From Bacillota bacterium (lineage in GTDB: Bacteria > Bacillota > Clostridia > DSM-8532), in NCBI GenBank assembly GCA_023443745.1, contig JAEZTB010000030.1, positions 1 through 64,000 of the forward strand: 64,000 nucleotides of DNA, given 5' to 3'. The position numbers were made by a program, and so were the translations under genes. Positions 33,823-43,200 of this stretch are shown here, piece by piece. Under the pieces are notes generated by a model. It had not been told where the DNA came from. It did not search any database and was given only the letters and a program-made list of their open reading frames with translations. Each line of letters opens with the position of its first letter. The stretch's first letter is position 1.

Positions 33823-35169
33823 TTACAGTGATCCGTCATAGGTCTTCAGGAATTCATTGATCTTGTCATTTGCTTTTTTAGCTGCAGCTGCAGGATCAGC
33901 ATCTGTAAACATAACTTCCTGCAGGGCATCGCCAATGGCGTTAACTATTTCAGCAGGATATCTTGGCTCACCTATGGCAGAGTCATAGATCTGCTCGGTA
34001 AATACTTTTCTCAAGCCCTTGGAGTAAATGTCCTTACCGGCTTCAACAACAGATTTTCTGGGTGAGTAAGCAAACTTAACCTCTGTACACCATTTCAAAG
34101 GAAGCTGGATGTCTTCTGCAAATGCCCACATAGCAAACTTTGCGGCAGCATCGGCACTTTTACTCTTACCATTGACCATCATTTTCCATCCGCCTGCGCA
34201 AGTAGCGGCTTTACCACCTGTAGGCAGAGGCAGGGGAACCAGGCCGAAATTCTTATCAGCATAGTCACTTTCCAACATTGAAACTGCCCATGTACCGCCA
34301 AGCTGCATAGCTGTCTGTCCTGTTCCAAGAGGGCTGATCTCCCATGTACCTGGAACTGTGATCTTAGAAGGAGCACCTGCTTTAATAAGGTCTCTCCACA
34401 ATGTAAGCGCCTTTTCTACTTCCGGCCCTTCAAATGTGCCCTTCTTGCTGGCTTCATCAACAGGATTTACCCCATTCTGCCACAGGAAAGGATACCAGGT
34501 AAAATTCTGATAATAGCCCTTGTTAGGCTCAATGGTCAAACCGGCAATATTGTCCTTGGTCAGGGTCTTTGTTGCAGCTATGAGCTCATCCCAGGTTTTC
34601 GGAGGCTCAACATTGGCTGCCTTTAGCATGTCTATGTTGTAATAAATGCCAAGAAGCTCAATTTCAAAAGGAATTCCTACGATCTTTCCATCAACTGTGA
34701 CCGCATCAATAGAACTTTCCAAGAAATCTGCCTTCATCTTGTCAGTGTAATAGGAGGATAAATCCATGGCTATTCCGCTGTTGGCATACTTTAAAAAGTC
34801 GCCGGGGCTCATTATAAACACATCAGGTCCGGCATTGGCTGCAAAAGCAGTTGTCAGCTTTGTACTCATGTACTCGGCTTGAGGAATGTTTTCATATGTC
34901 ACTTCAACATCAGGATTTACCTTTTTATACTCCACAGGAAGTGATTCCATGAATTCCTTTTCATAATTGGTATGGAAGGTCCAGAAAAGAAGCTTTGCTT
35001 TTTCTGCAGGGGCTGGTGTTGACGGATTGGACGAAGATGGTGCCGGTGCTTGCGAGCTTGGCACTGTGGAATCAACCGGTTTTTGGGCCCCGCCGCAGCC
35101 GGCAAGTCCTACTGCAAGGGCTAGAACGAAAAGAAATGACAGCATCTGTAAGAGCCTTGTTTTTTTCAT
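33823..35169 (-). CDS. Sugar-binding lipoprotein of ABC transporter
   Basis: A 448-aa solute-binding lipoprotein of the CUT1 family. The lipobox is LAGC (Cys near 25), followed by a Pro/Ser/Ala linker and a family-1 binding domain (KLLFWTFHTNYEKEFMESLP onward; aromatic-rich TWYPFLWQNGVNP in the ligand cleft region). It is anchored outside the membrane and delivers sugar to the two permeases downstream. It is the first gene of the operon after a LacI operator at 35283-35296. RBS AAGGAGG. Ligand is inferred from the operon: probably D-arabinofuranosyl or fructofuranosyl oligosaccharides. Confidence 0.9.
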   Translation of the reverse strand: MKKTRLLQMLSFLFVLALAVGLAGCGGAQKPVDSTVPSSQAPAPSSSNPSTPAPAEKAKLLFWTFHTNYEKEFMESLPVEYKKVNPDVEVTYENIPQAEYMSTKLTTAFAANAGPDVFIMSPGDFLKYANSGIAMDLSSYYTDKMKADFLESSIDAVTVDGKIVGIPFEIELLGIYYNIDMLKAANVEPPKTWDELIAATKTLTKDNIAGLTIEPNKGYYQNFTWYPFLWQNGVNPVDEASKKGTFEGPEVEKALTLWRDLIKAGAPSKITVPGTWEISPLGTGQTAMQLGGTWAVSMLESDYADKNFGLVPLPLPTGGKAATCAGGWKMMVNGKSKSADAAAKFAMWAFAEDIQLPLKWCTEVKFAYSPRKSVVEAGKDIYSKGLRKVFTEQIYDSAIGEPRYPAEIVNAIGDALQEVMFTDADPAAAAKKANDKINEFLKTYDGSL

Positions 35170-35276
35170 GATTTAAATCCTCCTTGAATAAATTATTTAT
35201 TTATACGCTTCAAGCATATAAACCTATTTAGAGCTTCAAAAGGATCTTTAGTACGCCTTGTCTATTGGATTTTTGC

Positions 35277-35306
35277 TTTTTATGACATCGATGTCAGCTT
35301 TATCAA
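35277..35306 (-). promoter_or_regulatory. LacI-type operator and probable promoter of the transporter operon
   Basis: TGACATCGATGTCA (35283-35296) is a perfect 14-bp palindrome, 114 bp upstream of the binding-protein start. It lies in the spacer between a possible minus-strand -35 TTGATA (35306-35301) and a weak -10 TAAAAA (35282-35277). It matches the operator at 36366-36379 at 13 of 14 positions, so both are very likely bound by the LacI-type protein encoded between them. Confidence 0.7.
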
Positions 35307-35321
35307 AAAATGATGATAGCC

Positions 35322-36338
35322 CTATTTTTTTAAAGTATATTGACTACTTTCTCTGACAATAAGCTGAGGTTCAAGCCTGACTGTTTTTTTATAGGTACGG
35401 CCTTCCAAAATTCTCTCCATGAGAAGGGCTGCGGCGTTTCGGCCTATCTCCTCTTGTCTCATTATGATAGAGGTAAGCCCCGGCCTGAGATGAGAGGCTA
35501 GGTCCGTATTATCCATACCTACCACAGAAAAATCTTCAGGTATTTTAATTTGGTGATCATGACAATATTGAATAAAACCGATGGCCATAAGGTCATTGGC
35601 CGCAACAATCCCTGTGGGGACGATGGGGCATTCCATCATACGCTTAGCACAAGCATAGCCGCTTTCCATGGTGTAGTCACCATCATAGATCAAGCGTTCG
35701 TCAAATCCCAGTCCCGCTTTCTCCATTTCGTCCTTCCAGCCGCAGAAACGCTCGAAGCTGGTCTGTTCTTTGCGGTTACCTCCCATAAAGGCAATACGAC
35801 TGTGCCCTTGATCAATTAGGTGCCGGGTCGCAATTTGGATACCCTTATAGGTGTCCACATAGACATAGTCAAATTTATCGTCACCATTTGGGGAGTCATA
35901 TCGGTTGGTCAAAACAATGGGCATTCCGCTGTTATTGACGGCTTTAATATTCTTTTCACAGAAATTAAAAGACACAAAAATCATGCCGTCGCCGAACTTC
36001 TCCCTAAGGGTTTCAATCATTCTCAGTTCTTCTTTGATATTATGCTTGGTATGACACAGCAGGGTATAATAGCCGTGCTTTTCAAATATATCATTTGCAC
36101 CTTTAATCATGCCAAAATAGAAAGGATTGTAGATATCCGGTATGCAGAAAAGAATCTTGTCGGTACGTTTATTTTTCAATGTCCTTGCCGCGTGGGTAGG
36201 AGTATAATTCAGCTCTTCAGCCGCTTTTAATATTTTTTGTCTGCTTTCCTCGCTGCAATAGCCTTTTCCATTGAGTGCCCTTGCAACTGTGGACGGAGAC
36301 AAACCTACCTGTTCAGCAATTCTATATATGTTACTCAT
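35322..36338 (-). CDS. LacI-family repressor of the D-arabinan-like operon
   Basis: A 338-aa regulator. The HTH is NIYRIAEQVGLSPSTVARAL (residues 3-22), followed by the hinge helix and a ribose-binding-protein-like domain, ending VRLEPQLIVRESS. I chose the ATG at 36338 with GAGGAAAAAAG upstream; the longer frame runs back across its own operator and promoter. The gene is at the head of the sugar operon and has matching palindromes in its own promoter and in the transporter promoter, so it should repress both until a sugar or sugar phosphate binds. The effector is unknown. Confidence 0.9.
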   Translation of the reverse strand: MSNIYRIAEQVGLSPSTVARALNGKGYCSEESRQKILKAAEELNYTPTHAARTLKNKRTDKILFCIPDIYNPFYFGMIKGANDIFEKHGYYTLLCHTKHNIKEELRMIETLREKFGDGMIFVSFNFCEKNIKAVNNSGMPIVLTNRYDSPNGDDKFDYVYVDTYKGIQIATRHLIDQGHSRIAFMGGNRKEQTSFERFCGWKDEMEKAGLGFDERLIYDGDYTMESGYACAKRMMECPIVPTGIVAANDLMAIGFIQYCHDHQIKIPEDFSVVGMDNTDLASHLRPGLTSIIMRQEEIGRNAAALLMERILEGRTYKKTVRLEPQLIVRESSQYTLKK

Positions 36339-36365
36339 CTTTTTTCCTCTGTTCCGGGTGGTATC

Positions 36366-36413
36366 TGACATCGGTGTCACTATCATTATATCCATGAATA
36401 ACCATGCCGTCAA
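36366..36413 (-). promoter_or_regulatory. lacI promoter and operator
   Basis: On the minus strand TTGACG (36413-36408), a 17-nt spacer and TATAAT (36390-36385) form a strong promoter. The palindrome TGACATCGGTGTCA (36366-36379, one mismatch) lies five bases downstream of the -10, covering the transcription start, where binding would block initiation. It is the partner of the perfect palindrome at 35283-35296. Confidence 0.75.
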
Positions 36414-36466
36414 TATGAAAATTGATTGTTTTCTTTTTTTTACCTGGCCATGTCAACCTAACGCCG

Positions 36467-36495
36467 TTGCGCGAAAAATAGCTTTATGGTATATT
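36467..36495 (+). promoter_or_regulatory. Promoter of pfp
   Basis: TTGCGC (36467-36472), a 17-nt spacer and TATATT (36490-36495), 66 bp before the pfp start codon. It is divergent from the lacI promoter. Confidence 0.5.
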
Positions 36496-36560
36496 AAATG
36501 CTAGTTAATAAATAGACAATCATTAGGATAAAAACCTAATCATGAATGGAGGCAATAAAC

Positions 36561-37814
36561 ATGGCAAAATTAGTTGGTAATTTAATTTTCGGACAATCTG
36601 GAGGACCTACCTCAGTAATCAACGCAAGTGCAGCCGGCGTTATAACCGAGGCTCTAAAAATGGATTGTATTCCCAAGGTTTTCGGTGCTGCAAACGGTAT
36701 TCGTGGAATTCTGGATGAGAAATTCTATGATATGTCCCAAGAGGACCCCAAGGAGCTTGAGCTCTTAAAGACCACCCCCTCTTCCGCTTTAGGTTCAGTT
36801 CGCTATAAGCTCGCAGATCCTGATAAGGATCCTACCGATTACAACAGACTGCTGGAAGTTTTCAAGAAGTATGATATCCGCTACTTCTTCTATAATGGCG
36901 GCAACGACTCCATGGACACCTGCAACAAGATCAGCAAATTCATGCAGAAATCCGGCTACGAGTGCCGTGTCATAGGTGTTCCCAAGACCATCGACAACGA
37001 TCTTTATGCTACAGATCATTGCCCCGGATATGGCAGTGCTGCCAAGTACGTGGCAACCTCAACCATGGAAGTTTATCAGGATGCACGTGTTTATGACACC
37101 CCCATGGTCTGCGTTCTTGAAGTCATGGGCAGAAACGCCGGATGGCTTACCGCTGCCACCGCTCTTGCTGCATACAAGGGCCAGGGTCCTGATTTGATAT
37201 ACCTTCCTGAGATTGATTTCGATATGGACAAGTTCATCGCCGACAGTAAAAAGATATATGAGAAAAACAAAGGCAAGCTCATTGTGGCTGCTTCAGAGGG
37301 AATCAAGGATAAAAACGGCAAGTACATTTCCGAGTACGGCTCAGATCTTGCCAGTGAAAAGGATTCCTTTGGCCATGCGCAGTTGGGCGGAACCGGTGCA
37401 GTTCTTGCCGACATCCTTAAGAAGGAGCTTAAGTGCAAAGCTCGTGCCATCGAGTTCTCTCTCCTTCAAAGATGCGCTGCTCACTGGGCTTCGGCAACTG
37501 ACGTTGAAGAAACCTTCACGGCAGGACAAAAGGCTGTTCAATATGCGGTAGAAGGAACCACCGACCATATGGTCGCTTATGAAAGATCCCTAAAGGATGG
37601 CAAGTATGTTTGCAATTATGTGCTTGTAAACCTCACCAAGGTTGCCAATACCGAGAAGAAGATTCCCCGCGAATGGATCACCGCTGAGGGAACCGGTCTT
37701 ACCCAGGATTACATCAATTACGCCCTGCCTCTTATTGAAGGCGAATCCAAACCTCCCATTGAGGACGGTCTGCCCCGTTTCGCCAAGCTTAAGAAGGTTT
37801 TAGCAACAAAGTAA
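36561..37814 (+). CDS. pfp: Pyrophosphate-dependent 6-phosphofructokinase
   Basis: A 417-aa glycolytic enzyme. The nucleotide/pyrophosphate loop is GQSGGPTSVINAS, followed by YNGGNDSMDTC and GVPKTIDNDLYATDHCPGYG; the GGNDSMD and PKTIDND motifs indicate use of pyrophosphate rather than ATP as phosphoryl donor, and MGRNAGWL binds fructose 6-phosphate. I chose the ATG at 36561, with GGAGG at the right distance; the ATG at 36546 would place that ribosome-binding site inside the gene. It is monocistronic, with its own promoter and a palindromic terminator. PPi dependence is common in anaerobic Clostridia and saves ATP. Confidence 0.92.
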   Translation: MAKLVGNLIFGQSGGPTSVINASAAGVITEALKMDCIPKVFGAANGIRGILDEKFYDMSQEDPKELELLKTTPSSALGSVRYKLADPDKDPTDYNRLLEVFKKYDIRYFFYNGGNDSMDTCNKISKFMQKSGYECRVIGVPKTIDNDLYATDHCPGYGSAAKYVATSTMEVYQDARVYDTPMVCVLEVMGRNAGWLTAATALAAYKGQGPDLIYLPEIDFDMDKFIADSKKIYEKNKGKLIVAASEGIKDKNGKYISEYGSDLASEKDSFGHAQLGGTGAVLADILKKELKCKARAIEFSLLQRCAAHWASATDVEETFTAGQKAVQYAVEGTTDHMVAYERSLKDGKYVCNYVLVNLTKVANTEKKIPREWITAEGTGLTQDYINYALPLIEGESKPPIEDGLPRFAKLKKVLATK

Positions 37815-37830
37815 TTAATCGACTAATATC

Positions 37831-37863
37831 ACGAGGCACTTCAATTGAAGTGCCTCGTTTGTA
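37831..37863 (+). terminator. Terminator of pfp
   Basis: A perfect 28-base palindrome (37831-37858; half-site ACGAGGCACTTCAA) followed by TTTGTATT. It forms a long stem and ends the pfp transcript. Confidence 0.8.
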
Positions 37864-37888
37864 TTACCCTTAAAAGAACCCGCAGCTT

Positions 37889-39235
37889 TTAAACCATACA
37901 CTTCGCCCAAATATTCCCCATCACTCTTTTAGTACTTAAGAAGAACTTAAATACCTCTTCACTTAACACGAGCAATACAAGAACATAAATAGGTAGTTTA
38001 AAAAGGTAGGCACCAACGAAAACAAAAGGAACACCTACAAGCCAGACGCCCAGCATATCCAGCATGAGACAATATTTTGTGTCTCCTCCGCTTCTTAATA
38101 TACCTACTATTGTTGTAAAATTATATGTTCTTATAATCATGCCGAAGGCTATTATAACCATTATTATAGCCGCATCATCTTTAACGCTCTGCGGCACCTT
38201 ATATAGGCTTAAAAGTGCAGGAGAGCTTACAAGAAGAAGAATGCACATTACCGAGCTTATGACAATGCTTATTTTCAAAAACTTTCTGGAGTTTTTCACA
38301 GCATCTTCAATACGATTTGCACCCAGCTGGTTTGCAAGCATAATTCCGCAGGCAGAGCCAATACCCATTCCGATGACGTTAAACAGGTTCTGTACAGATG
38401 CGGATATTCTTACCGCCGCCTGCGCTTCATTACCAGCAGCCTTATAGGCGACATTGTAAAGAGTAGTCCCCAGCGCCCATACGAACTCGTTTAGAATAAC
38501 AGGCACAACAGCAATAAAAAATGGTTTAATAAACTCTTTCGGAATCTTAAAATAACTGCCTATTTTAACTGCGATTGGGAGCTTCAGCTTATATGAAATG
38601 ACAATAACAGCTATTACTTCCGCAAACCTTGCCATAGCCGTCGCAATTGCGGCACCTACTACACCCCATTTAAATATATAAATAAATATATAGTTGAATA
38701 CAACATTTATTACCAGAGCAACGAACGTTGTAAACATAGGTATTTTTGTTTGATTAATAGATCTCAGCGCTGTATTCATTGTGAGGGTTATGGCAGTAAG
38801 TATATATGTTATAGCCACCACACGCAAATAGTCGCTGCCTAGCTTTATTACGTTTTCGTCTTTTGAGAAAAAGCTTATGAACACTTCAGGAAATACTAAG
38901 CTTACAATGCAAAAAACAAGCGATGCTGCCATACTTATAATAAAGCATAAACCCATTACGTAATGTATGCTTTTTATCTCATTTTTTCCCCAGTATTGCC
39001 CCATATATATAGATGCACCACTGCATATTCCAAAAAGCAGAATGACATACAAAAAGAATAGCTCGTTTCCAAAACCAACAGCATTAATAGCATCAACACC
39101 AAGACTGCCTATCATAAAAGAGTCGGCCAGGTTTACCATTGAGTTTAAAAAATTCTGTATCACAATTGGTACCGATAATGTAATTAACGTTTTATAAAAT
39201 TTCCTGTTATCTGATGTAAAAATCTTTGCCAGCAT
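37889..39235 (-). CDS. MATE-family efflux transporter
   Basis: A 448-aa membrane protein with about 12 hydrophobic segments in two similar halves. The N-terminal motif TLSVPIVIQNFLNSMVNLAD and the repeated MARFAEVIAV and LANQLGANR segments are typical of the MATE/DinF superfamily. It is expected to export drugs, toxins or metabolites using a sodium or proton gradient. Ribosome-binding site AAAGGAG. No regulator is attached, and the gene is convergent with pfp. The substrate cannot be inferred. Confidence 0.88.
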   Translation of the reverse strand: MLAKIFTSDNRKFYKTLITLSVPIVIQNFLNSMVNLADSFMIGSLGVDAINAVGFGNELFFLYVILLFGICSGASIYMGQYWGKNEIKSIHYVMGLCFIISMAASLVFCIVSLVFPEVFISFFSKDENVIKLGSDYLRVVAITYILTAITLTMNTALRSINQTKIPMFTTFVALVINVVFNYIFIYIFKWGVVGAAIATAMARFAEVIAVIVISYKLKLPIAVKIGSYFKIPKEFIKPFFIAVVPVILNEFVWALGTTLYNVAYKAAGNEAQAAVRISASVQNLFNVIGMGIGSACGIMLANQLGANRIEDAVKNSRKFLKISIVISSVMCILLLVSSPALLSLYKVPQSVKDDAAIIMVIIAFGMIIRTYNFTTIVGILRSGGDTKYCLMLDMLGVWLVGVPFVFVGAYLFKLPIYVLVLLVLSEEVFKFFLSTKRVMGNIWAKCMV

Positions 39236-39677
39236 TGAAATGTCTCCTTTTCAGCTTCCCTATCCTATCCACATAAAATTATTTCGGATAAAATGCTTCG
39301 TAGTAGGATTTAAAAAGGCCTCAGTAGCATGATTACCGCCCAAGGCCTTGGATATTATTGGATCTTTTGAGTTAGAGAATATGCGGATTCCCTATGAGTT
39401 GCATTTGTTTCTCAAATTCCATAATTGAGCTGGTTTGCAGAATTTGTACCCCCAAGCATTTTACCGTGGCAATATTCTACCATAAAGTGAGTTGATTATT
39501 CTATAGATACTTTTACTACAGTTTTTTTCGCTGCCTATTCTCTACTTGTTTTCACGTATGAGAATGTCATTTCTTACCCTTATAAACCTGTGCGGTTTAG
39601 CAGGATCATGGTATAATTAGGCTGAATCATAAGCAATTTAGTTCCATGATGCCATGTTTCCAATGGAGGTTTATACC
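39236..39677. other. Intergenic region without a recognisable gene
   Basis: About 440 bp of AT-rich sequence between the MATE gene and the decayed AraC gene. I see a short inverted repeat, AAGGCCT/AGGCCTT (39317-39349 region), and a TATAAT at 39611-39616 probably belonging to the former AraC promoter, and no ORF with a ribosome-binding site. It may contain remnants lost with the AraC gene. Confidence 0.4.
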
Positions 39678-40113
39678 ATGCATTACTCCCATCCCAACAG
39701 CTCACTGGACAGTCACTGGCATGACGAGCTTGAGCTCCTGCTGATAACCGAGGGAACAGCAATATTCCAGATTGAAACCTCTTCCTATAAGGTCTCCAAA
39801 GGGCAGGCACTTTTTATTAACAGCGGAGAAATACATGCAGGTTTCGGTGCTAAATCCGAACCATGGGGGTACTTCGCCGTGGTCTTCCATCCCAGCCTCC
39901 TTCAAGGAAATAGCTATGACCGTGTGGCCAGTAAATATGTTGAGCCGTTAATATATACAGCATCATTACAACCATAAGATATGTCTTTCAGAGCTGGCCG
40001 CTGAGGTCAATATGAGTGAAGGACACTTCTGTCGCTTCTTTAAACAAATGTCAAAAAAAACACCAGTAGACTACATCAATTTTTATAAAATCAGTAAAGC
40101 AGCCAAGCTTCTG
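39678..40113 (+). pseudogene. AraC-family regulator, decayed by internal deletion
   Basis: ATG at 39678 with GGAGG encodes an AraC-type cupin domain (SHPNSSLDSHWHDELELLL, INSGEIHAGF) ending at a stop near 39977 after KYVEPLIYTASLQP. In the +1 frame, from about 39957, the HTH domain resumes abruptly (HHYNHKICLSELAAEVNMSE, then GHFCRFFKQMSKKTPVDYI) and ends at KISKAAKLL, before the second helix-turn-helix. So roughly 100-130 residues between the domains are missing, the frame is shifted, and the C-terminal HTH is lost into unrelated sequence. This is a non-functional remnant of a full-length AraC regulator of about 290 aa. Confidence 0.8.
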
Positions 40114-40166
40114 TATTGGAGGTGGCCCCGAGAACGGAAAGGAAGAAATGGCCGATTTATAACATA

Positions 40167-40199
40167 AAGCCATGATGCTCAGGACATCATGGCTTTTTT
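40167..40199 (+). terminator. Terminator after the AraC remnant
   Basis: AAGCCATGATG (40167-40177) pairs with CATCATGGCTT (40185-40195), followed by more T residues. It is a strong intrinsic terminator that survives beyond the broken gene. Confidence 0.75.
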
Positions 40200-40243
40200 C
40201 AATCATACTTCTTTTAGGACAGAACCTTTTTTACTAACTGCCA

Positions 40244-43200
40244 TCATAATATGATTCTGAAGGTTTTTATCTCGTAGGGCTTAATTTCAAACCCAAAGCT
40301 GTTCTTTTCATGAGGTATTTCATTTAGACTATTCTCCATTAGGTCACATTCCCAGATACTCTTAATATCTTTGAAGGTCCTGGCAGAAACAGTCGTTCTT
40401 CTATTATGGCACTCATACATTCTCACAATTGTACCGTTTCCATCCTCTGCTTGCTTTACGACCTCGATTATAACATTAGGACTGTTTACCGAAATATAGG
40501 ACATTTCAGCAGGCAGACTCCCTTCATGAGCATCGATCATTCTACAATACAAAGGACAGTTTAAGGAATAGGCCATATTGACGGTATTAGCTTCCTTCCA
40601 GGAACCCTGATGGGGGTAAAGGGAATAGGTAAATTCATGGTACTCTCTGTCCGCATCGGGATTTGGACTGGTTGCTGACTTCAGCAGCGTCAGCTTCATC
40701 TCACTGTCTATAATGCTGTGACCATATTTACAGTCATTCATCAAGCTGACGCCATAACCGTCTTCGGATACATCGACCCATTTATGTGCGCATACCTCGA
40801 ATTTAGCTTTATCCCAGCTTGTATTTCCATGGGTAGGACGCTCAACATTACCGTACTGTATTTCATAAGTGGCCTTGTCAGCATGCACATCCACCGGGAA
40901 AGAAGCCTTCAGGAGTATTTGTTTTTCCTTCCAGTCTATTTTGTTCACAACATCGATTTTTGCGATACAGGAATATAAATAGATTTCTTGGGTTATGTTT
41001 GAATTCAAGAACCTTCTTCTTATTTCAATACCCGCTCTTAAAGGTCCGTTTTCAATGAGTCTTACGCTTTCAACATCCTTTACTTCCCACATTTTTTCCG
41101 TATAATAAATATTGATATCCCAGGCATCGAAGTTATGGGGCTTATCCTCAAAGGCCTGAAGAACATTCGCTCTTTGACCCTCTTTTATGACTTCTCGCCC
41201 GGACAGCTTATCAAATACCGAAGCCATGTTGAAGCTGTCATCAAAGCTGATGGTAAAATAACGATTTTCAATAACCTTATGATCTGCAGATATTTGTGCC
41301 GCTTTATCAAACAGATGATCTGTTCTGATGTTCTGTGCAATACTGAACGCCTTGTAGCCTTTTGCAGGAATACCTTCAGCGAAGAATGCAAGTTTGTTTA
41401 TTCCCTGCTCATTAATGATCTGTGAAGGAAGCTGCCTGCCCTGTTTATCATACACACATGCATTTTCAAAGCCATCCGGAAGCTCAACAACTGCCATATC
41501 GCTTCTCTCAAATCCGAGCTGGTTGAATACTACCACTGACTTCTCTGAAAGTCCGATCTTTGAAGCAATGTTGTCAAGCGCAGTTCCTAACAGCCTTTGC
41601 CCTTTCTTTCCTATTTCGATATACTGGGCCTTGGAATCTTCATACACTTCCTTTATGGATGAACCCGGAAGTATGTCATGGAACTGGTTTAACAGTATGG
41701 TCTCCCAGCCTTCATTGATTTCCTGTGCCGGGTAATTCCCGGTTCCTGCCGCTTGAGTGCTTAGCACATTGAACAGCTCGGTATCCTGGTACAGATATTC
41801 ACTTTTCCGATTGAATTTCTTGTTTCTTGCCATAGAAGTATAGGTTCCTCTATGATACTCCAGATATAATTCACCCACCCACTTTGGCAGCTTTCTGTTG
41901 TTCTTCACCGTGCTTTCCAGCTTTTTAAAGAAATCAAGTGATCTGCCCATCTTTACTCTAGGACAGCCGGGAATCCCCTTCTCCATTCTTCTGGCATTTT
42001 CCAGCATTTCTTTGGTTGGCCCCCCACCTCCGTCGCCAAAACCGAAGCTGATGAGCACCTCGTTATTGATATCCTTTTGCTGGTATCTCTGCCAGGAGCC
42101 TACTACCTGTTTGGGAACAAGGTCACCGTTATATGTCGTAAAGTTGGAATCAGGCCGGTTTGCATCGCAGGTTGTAATAAAATGAGTCAGTATTTCTGTT
42201 CCGTCCATGCCCTTCCAGTTAAAGGTGTCGGATGGAATCTTATTATATTCATTCCAGCTTATTTTAGTTGTCATAAAATAATCTATCCCGGACTTCTTTA
42301 ATATCTGAGGCAGCGCAGCACTGTACCCGAATACATCGGGCAGCCATAATATCTTATTCTCAATTCCAAATTCCTGCTTGAAGAAACGTAAACCGAACAG
42401 CAGTTGCCTGACAAGGGATTCACCCGATGAAATATTGCAGTCTGCCTCAAGCCACATTGCACCTTCTGGCTCCCAGCGGCCTTCTGCCACTCTTTCCTTT
42501 ATCTCTTCATATATCTCGGGAAAATCTTCTTTCACGTATTTGTACAGCTGAGGCTGACTCGACATGAATATGTATTCGGGGTACTGCTTCATGAGATTTA
42601 ATACCGTGGAAAAGCTTCTGCCCGTCTTTTCTCTGGTCTGGGCCAGTGTCCAGAGCCACGCTACATCGATATGTGTATGTCCCACACTGTTGGCTATAAC
42701 ATTTTCATGCCCGCAGAATTTGCCGTAGAATTCATTTTCAAGATATGAGATTGCTTCTAAAACAGACTCATCAAACCCCTGTGTAAATGGAATTCTTAAG
42801 TCAAGCAAATTAACAGCGTTTTCAAGATAATTCAGAATATCTATTCTGTTTTTATCTTCCTTATCCAATAAAATAGCAACATCCAAAGGAACCTTGATAT
42901 CATAGTAAAGCTTATTAACATTTGAATCGAATACAGATAAAAAGGCGTGAAGCTCAGAAAGACCTTCCTTCATTCCTGAGTAGGCATGCAAATAAATCTC
43001 GAATTCTTCACCGCTGCGTGCATAATCGGATAGGATAATTTCTCTGTGATTGACATCCATTCCCTGTATCAGCTTTCCGTTTACATACACCAGAAATTGA
43101 GGGTTCAGCGCATCCCAATCCCCTTCTCTTCCGGTCTTAACTTCAAAAACAAGCTTCCTTCCGTTAAAACTTTCAGGAACAACTGCTCTTGTTTTAAACC

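Noticed and set aside
36366..36413. Alternative start of LacI at 36413 giving a longer protein
   Set aside because: The first codon is part of the -35 element and the extension covers the operator; the ATG at 36338 has the ribosome-binding site and the canonical N-terminus.
41135..42185. Plus-strand ORFs within the GH38 gene
   Set aside because: Shadows of the mannosidase reading frame with no initiation signals.
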